Assembly: GCA_949318235.1 (NCBI GenBank)
Contig: OX439134.1
Span: forward strand, 19,883,170 to 19,947,169
Source: Ecdyonurus torrentis
Taxonomy: Eukaryota > Arthropoda > Insecta > Ephemeroptera > Heptageniidae
Direction: 5' to 3'
Length of the DNA stretch: 64,000 nucleotides
Positions 44,294 through 64,000 of this stretch are shown one piece after another; positions within the stretch are counted from its first letter, which is position 1, and each line of letters opens with the position of its first letter. Under the pieces are notes generated by a model. The model had not been told where the DNA came from. It made no database searches and worked only from the letters and a program-made list of their open reading frames with translations. Position numbers and translations under genes: made by a program.

Positions 44294-45475
44294 AATGCAA
44301 CTTACTTTTATCAGCCAATGAATGTGTCTTATTTTGTTGGTCAGCCAATCCACTGTTAATAATGAGATTCACTATACTTTACGTTCTGTAATCTGTGTAA
44401 CGGACACATCAAATGATGCTTGACATAAATGGGCTCCAAATTAGGTTATCTGTTAGCTTACAAGATCTCAAATAATGTAAATTAAAAATGAAATTAGGTT
44501 TGAGTGACAAGTTTTTAATCATATATTATATCAGACATGATAAACAAAAGAAAATCTAAAAATAACAATAACAATAACATTGTATCGATTAACCACATAT
44601 ATGTCTGATGTCTTTTCATATAATAAATATTTGCAATACATCAAATAACTTTGTATCGAGTTGTCGTTTTATAAAAACACAATAATAATCACAGTTTTAA
44701 TTGTGGTAATAGAAAAATAAAAATCTACAAAACAAAAAAAACTATACTCAAATATTTATTAAAATCATTATTATTGCAGCAAGCTCAGAAAAATTAAAAT
44801 ACTATTATGACACATGAAGAAAAATAAAATGTTGAATCAACATAATTTTAACTCAAGAGCGCATTTAAAAACGAACCATTGCATCTCACTGATTGATTCA
44901 ACTAAAAAACTTCTTGAGCTACAAAAAGTTTCGTTATTTCAAATGTTTACATTATTTATTTGAAGGGACAAGTTGAGTTGCAATTTAGTTCTCAGAACTG
45001 AAGTTTAGTATACTAGATACCTGTATAATTTTACATAATTATATTTTTCTCCACCAGAAAAAAAAAATAATTACAATAATTTTGTACGAGATTGTCACCT
45101 ATTTCATATTTTTCAGTGTTTTGTTGTATATTTTTTATTGTACATAGATCGTATATAAAGCAGATTCATTGTTTTTGTACAATGACTGCGTAGAAGAAAT
45201 AAATGTCATAAACAATTTTAAAATGAATATAAACTTGACAAGGATATGAAATTGATTCCTTTTACTTTAAAAATCAAAGAACCGTATATAAACAATTTTT
45301 AATTTGCACCTTGCACCTTTTGGTTTGACACTTAATTGACATTGATGCATATTATAAACTTTCCCGTGAAGATGTTCATATGTAATCCTCTGATAAGCTA
45401 CATCAGTAGCTACTATAACTTGACATTGTGAAGGGAGGACTATACAATTAATTACTGCAGTGATAAGAACCTGAC

Positions 45476-45513
45476 TATAAAGCTACGAGGGCGGGAGAGA
45501 GCTTATTCAGTTC
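45476..45513 (+). promoter_or_regulatory. CA-4 core promoter (TATA + TCAGTT initiator)
   Basis: TATAAAG at 45476-45482, with TTCAGTTC whose initiator A is at 45509, 33 bp downstream. The start codon at 45531 leaves a short 5' UTR. CA-5 has the same arrangement. Confidence 0.72.
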
Positions 45514-45530
45514 ATCATATTTGCTGGAAC

Positions 45531-53648
<8,118 letters not shown>

Positions 53649-53829
53649 ATTGTAAATGCATTTTTTTTCATTGATCTGAACTTGTTTTTAAATATTATTT
53701 TATTTTATACGCTTTTGTAAATAAATTTTAAAAAAATAAAAAATTGCGTAGATTTTTTTTTTTATTAACCTCTTTTATATGCCTATTTTAACTACCTCAC
53801 GCTAGAGTATTAGGTGTATGGTGTATATA

Positions 53830-53863
<34 letters not shown>

Positions 53864-54064
53864 TGTCCAACATAGTATGTGTCGAACACCATTTTAGTCG
53901 AACTTGAACCGATCACAAACACTTAAAAGTCTATAGAACACGATCCGAACACGAACATTTCAAACTTTTTGTAAGCTCGAACACATCACGAACTGTTCGT
54001 AAGTGTTCGAATATGTTATTTAAAAAATTAATATATATATATAAATTTTTTTTTTATTTTTTAT

Positions 54065-54399
54065 TTAAAGGAATAGACCTGAGAAAAACATAAGCATTTA
54101 TATCACAAAACACTTGATGAGATTTATATAAATAAAATTAGTTAATTTGTCTCAAAACCCAACAGTAGCCCCGTAGCAGAGTGATGAGAAAATTCGATTT
54201 ATGAAACCCGCACTAATTTTTGCATGTTTCTGACGTCATAAACATGAATTTTCACGCAAATTGCATACTTTACAGTTTTTTCACGCTCTCTCGTGGGGCT
54301 ACATTTACATTCTGGTAAAATTGTCATCTGTTTTGAAGATCCTATTTCGTGTATATTCATTAAAAAGCACATGTTGCTTTATGTGGTCTATGGCTTTAA
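54065..54399 (-). mobile_element. family-E element copy 3, reversed
   Basis: Starts AAAGGAATAGACCTGAGAAA and ends GCTTTATGTGGTCTATGGCT. TTTCTGACGTCATAAACATG is inside. Confidence 0.85.
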
Positions 54400-54519
54400 A
54401 CATATTTTTATGTACATAATTGGTGGGCGAAGCCCCCCGGAAAATTTTAAGACACGCCCCTTCTTTGAGCAGAAAAACACACATAAAGTAGTTGCTTTAT
54501 ATAACTATTTCTTTGCTTG

Positions 54520-54631
<112 letters not shown>

Positions 54632-55342
54632 TTGTATAGTGACCCTTATTTTTAGATCAAAATTTGTTCAGAACAATCATCATTAAATTTGAACTGATCG
54701 TTGATCTTACAACCTTTTTAAAGCAAGATCTTGATTTGAACTAGATCACTTTTAGAGCCACGTTGATCGATCTATAAGAAAAAAAAAGTAGTAAAAAAAA
54801 AAACAATAATTATATTTTATTGATAAAATTTATTATTATTATTTTTTAATATTACACCAAAAGGAAGTTGACTAAATAAATTTTCGACCGACAGCGTATA
54901 TCCATGACTGACAGGTTTTTGGGGGCCCTGGTTCCCTAAATACCCCTGGAGCTCTGTTCGTACGTCCCTCGAAAAAAGAAACCTGTCATAGAGTATTTTA
55001 TAAAGAAAAAAAATATATTTTATATAATACTGCATATTATGTAATAAATTTTATATAGTTTATTAAAATTGATATTATATTTTATTTACTTTTTAAAATT
55101 ACGTATTGTATAATTATATTTCATTCATATAATTAATCAATATTATATAAATAAAATCATGTATAAGTAAAAAAATAATAATAAGTGCAAAAAAGAACGC
55201 TTTAAAAGTTAAAAAAATAAGATGCAGTAAATGTTTTGGATTTTTTATCACTTTTTTTTCACTTTTTTCACTTTTTTTTTTTGACGAGTAGGTAACAAGG
55301 GCCCCAAACCAGTAGGGCCCCGTCAGGATTTCCTGACCAACT

Positions 55343-55732
55343 TTAATGGCCAGTCCGACACTTAATTGAAAGCCGTGCACTGCGAATCCAGTATAAAAAT
55401 GTGCCTATTTTTAAAATTTGTATTTTTCCAATTAACATTATTAAAGGCCGGGTATTGTAAAATGACAGGTTGATGTCCTCAGACTTATCAACTCTTCTTT
55501 TGATAAACGTCTCAAACCCAGGGGTTAAAGGCAAATTAAATTGGGTTTGAAGTTCTTGAACAAAGAAATTCTCACCCGTTTTTAGTTCATAAGCTAATCT
55601 ACTTTTAGTGAATTTAGAACGACAAAGTGCTATTTTAAGAAAGTTACCTTTAACTGGTTCCAGATTTGCAAAGTCAGTTAGCGATAAATATATGGCCAAA
55701 TAATTTGAATTCCATATGACCCCCAATCCCAA
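55343..55732 (-). CDS. unidentified 129-codon ORF, likely mobile-element remnant
   Basis: Family not recognised. The product lacks low-complexity sequence (for example SKFTKSRLAYELKTGENFFV and TFIKRRVDKSEDINLSFYN). A second, unlinked ORF piece at about 59575-59655 (+ strand) reads YIKFVKERLSKTKDISLAFY. The shared pattern is F-[IV]-K-x-R-[LV]-x-K-[ST]-x-D-I-x-L-[AS]-F-Y-N, so both come from one repeated coding sequence. The flank at 55295-55365 contains ATGGCCAGTCCGAC, found reversed as GTCGGACTGACAATC at about 59935. No splice signals or promoter were seen. Confidence 0.4.
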   Translation of the reverse strand: MGLGVIWNSNYLAIYLSLTDFANLEPVKGNFLKIALCRSKFTKSRLAYELKTGENFFVQELQTQFNLPLTPGFETFIKRRVDKSEDINLSFYNTRPLIMLIGKIQILKIGTFLYWIRSARLSIKCRTGH

Positions 55733-56241
55733 TGAAATGCAGAAATGATAACTTCTAATTTTATGACATCACGCGCACGTATTCAGAAAAACCTGGAAAA
55801 CCCTCTTTTCGATCTAGTAGTTTGCGCGTGACCTTGTGACCTCTGACCGTGCAACTTCCTTCTATTGCAAAAATTAGTGTAATTCCACTTATGTGACCAA
55901 ACCATATATAGCATCAAAACCAAGTAACACTTTTTTCCTTGTTTCATTTCTCCCCTTCACTCTCTATATATTTTTACTGAAACTCTTTTTATGTCATTTT
56001 CATGATTCTATCATTTTTTATTTAAATTGAAATTTTGAAAATATCAATATTAATCAATATTTCATTAAGGGCACAAAACTACTTAAAAAGTATAAAAAAT
56101 TGAAATTAAAATAATAATACTTGAAAATATCAATGAAAAACACCGATATTATTTAATTCAAACAATACGCTTCAAAATAGCGCATTACCGAGAATATTAA
56201 ACTGAACCCAATCTCGGCTCTGACCCGCTCGTATACAGATA

Positions 56242-56370
56242 CAGAAGGCCCGCGGACAAAAGGCCCTACGACAAAAGACCCAACCTTTGCGCCACTCGCC
56301 AATATGCTTTACCCGCTGTGCGCAAAGCCAGGGCCTTTTGTCCGAGGGCCTTTTGTCCACGGACCTTCTG
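56242..56370. mobile_element. hairpin element with GGCCTTTTGTCC motifs (family L)
   Basis: AGAAGGCCCGCGGACAAAAG and GCCCTACGACAAAAG are mirrored by GGGCCTTTTGTCCGAGGGCC and TTTTGTCCACGGACCTTCT around a GC-rich loop. It lies just left of the second duplication boundary (about 56388). Confidence 0.8.
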
Positions 56371-56740
56371 ACAGACATTCGTTGCAAAACCTAATTTGTA
56401 ATATTCCTTTACCCTTGATATGCAGTTAGTTTTTATTGTATACTGCAGTGCACGTCCCAGATAAAGCTCTAAAAATTGCTAAAAATTGTCATTAATTGAT
56501 GAAGTATATAAAAATGAGCTCATTCAATGGTGCAACTACTTGACATTGCACTACTTTTTTTATATAATATACTGAATATTTCTAGGATTTAAAAATGCAG
56601 CAATTAATTCTTATGGTAGTGAATTTTTTTTTTAATATTTTAGTTTGAAGTATTTGTAAGACAGGGTTTTGAAAATAGCACACGTGAAAAAAAATCTATA
56701 GGTAATAATTATTCTAACTCATTCTCAGCACAATTTGTCC

Positions 56741-57040
56741 TACAGACCGGTTGCTCTCATATTTAAGAGCTGCTATTATGTTGGTCAGGAATGCATTGGC
56801 CAGCATACGAAAAATCTCCTTTTTATTTTCTTTAATATAGCAAAAGAAGCTTCAAACCTCAATCAAAGCCTTATATTTCTAGCTCCTAATACTCGAAGTA
56901 TATCAAAATAATTCGTTCAGTTGAAATAAACTCTGTTTATGTTAAAAATTAGGAGAAATGTTGTTTCCGCCTTATGCTGAACAATGCATTAGGCACCACA
57001 AACATGGCGACAAAGCGCAAGGATGTGCAAGGGGTCTATA
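56741..57040 (+). mobile_element. family-B MITE copy 3, nested in a family-C element
   Basis: Ends TACAGACCGGTTGCTCTCAT and GATGTGCAAGGGGTCTATA. The left flank CAGCACAATTTGTCC and right flank CATCATAATTTATTATGC join to an uninterrupted family-C order as at 42190-42240. The insertion is therefore bounded precisely and is compatible with a TA target. Confidence 0.88.
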
Positions 57041-57573
57041 CATCATAATTTATTATGCTATAATACTTAAAAATTACTATGTAATGATAGCATGAAGATG
57101 TTGTACAGCATAATTATTTGTGTTATTTTTATTTAGTATAATTTATGCTATTATGACATAAATACAGCATAAATTACGAAATTTATACTTTTTGAGCAGT
57201 TTAATATTAATTAATTTTATATAAAAGTGTGTGTGCATTGAAAAATATGGGAATACACTTTAACGCCATACTGTAGCAATGGAGAAACGTATGGCTTTTG
57301 GCTCTTTAGAAAATTGGTTTCATTATTATTATTTTTCTCACAAATATACTCGAAAAACTTATCCAAATCATTAACAGCATCAATTCTCTATATTGTTAAG
57401 TTAAACATTTTTAAACTATAGGAAAAAAAAATATTTAAAATGTTTTGAATGGAGTTAAATTATTTAAATTATTGAATATTGAAGAGATCAAATACATTGT
57501 ACCCCACTGACACACTGATTTAATAAACATGCCTTGATTGATACATGATACATGTTATAGTTTTTTCAAAAAA

Positions 57574-57619
<46 letters not shown>

Positions 57620-58169
57620 TCAAATATTTATTATTATTATCTTCGCCAGAAAATTTAAAAAACTAATTACAATAAAATTGTACATTATGTTCAATTTTAC
57701 GTACATATTTTCCACCAGAAGAGAGAGAAAGTACGATAATTTTGTACGATTTTGTCTTGTCGCTTTTTTTTTTTTCAGTGTTGCCCATTATATTTTACTT
57801 GTAGATATTAATTTTAGCAAATGTATTGTTTTGTACAATTATTGTGTAGAAGAAATACTATAAACAATTTTGAAAAAAAAAAATATTAGGAATATTAATT
57901 ATTATTATTATTTTTTTTTTTATTTTTGTTACTTCAAAAATAAAAGAACAAAAGCATTTTTTTTTTTTTTTTTTTTTGAATTTGCACCTTGCCATTTTTG
58001 GATTGACACTTAATTGTCATTGATGCATATTATAAATTGTCCCGTGAAGATGTTCATATGAAATCCTCTGATAAGTTACATCAGTAGCTACTAACTTGAC
58101 ATTGTGAAGGGAGGACTGACTATACTGTACAATTATAATTACTACAGTACAGAGTGATAAGAGCCTGAC

Positions 58170-58207
58170 TATAAAACTACGAGAGCGGGAGAGATTTTAT
58201 ACAGTTC
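58170..58207 (+). promoter_or_regulatory. CA-5 core promoter (TATA + ACAGTT initiator)
   Basis: TATAAAA at 58170-58176 and ACAGTTC with its initiator A at 58203, 33 bp downstream. The start codon is at 58225. Conserved with CA-4. Confidence 0.7.
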
Positions 58208-58224
58208 ATCATATTTGTTGGAAC

Positions 58225-64000
<5,776 letters not shown>

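Larger units (their letters stand above)
40127..45530. other. spacer between CA-3 and CA-4
   Basis: Holds two family-F hairpins, family-C and family-E copies, an (AT)n tract, a SINE (43622-43871), a 200-bp hairpin (44094-44293) and the CA-4 promoter. From about 41568 it is the upstream part of the large duplication shared with 56388 onward. No gene was seen. Confidence 0.8.

Overview
This window is AT-rich nuclear DNA from an animal, almost certainly an invertebrate. Evidence: spliced genes with GT-AG introns of 0.1-3.5 kb, two eukaryotic tRNA-Leu genes, a non-LTR retrotransposon, SINE-like elements, many short inverted-repeat (MITE-like) elements and very long microsatellites. The species cannot be named from the sequence. 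The retrotransposon type (RT plus RNase H) and TCAGTT-like initiators about 33 bp after a TATA box would suit an arthropod, but this is weak evidence; other invertebrates remain possible.

The main content is a head-to-tail array of five alpha-class carbonic anhydrase (CA) genes, all on the + strand: CA-1 (7863-20784), CA-2 (25012-29932), CA-3 (33482-40126), CA-4 (45531-53648) and CA-5 (58225 to beyond the right edge). I rebuilt each by hand. The four complete genes have eight coding exons with the same intron positions and phases: signal-peptide exon; short linker exon; exon with the first half-cystine and the proton-shuttle His; exon with HFHWG; exon with the third zinc His; alpha-helical exon; GSLT-PPC exon; variable C-terminal exon. 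All keep the three zinc histidines and, where visible, the gatekeeper Thr, so they look like active secreted or surface enzymes that hydrate CO2 outside the cell. They differ mostly at the C-terminus: acidic tails (CA-1, CA-3), a tail apparently supplied by a transposable element (CA-2), and a hydrophobic GPI-type tail (CA-4).

Layout: 1-2319 is the 3' part of a LINE ORF2. 2320-7862 is repeat-rich spacer. Then CA-1, a spacer with tRNA-Leu(TAA), CA-2, a spacer with a second tRNA-Leu(TAA) in the same duplicated flank, CA-3, a repeat-rich spacer with a SINE, CA-4, another spacer, and CA-5. CA-2/CA-3 and CA-4/CA-5 are two recent duplicate pairs. The CA-4/CA-5 repeat unit is about 14.8 kb, with left edges near 41568 and 56388. 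Promoters of CA-2 to CA-5 keep a TATA box and initiator at 33-34 bp spacing.

Introns and spacers are filled by at least a dozen families of palindromic or terminal-inverted-repeat elements, many nested in each other, plus long (TGAA)n, (TTAC)n, (AT)n, (GA)n, (GT)n and (CTCTGT)n tracts. Several families carry the octamer TGACGTCA. No previously unknown multi-gene system was seen; the novelty lies in the CA array, its duplication history, and the mobile-element community in and around it.
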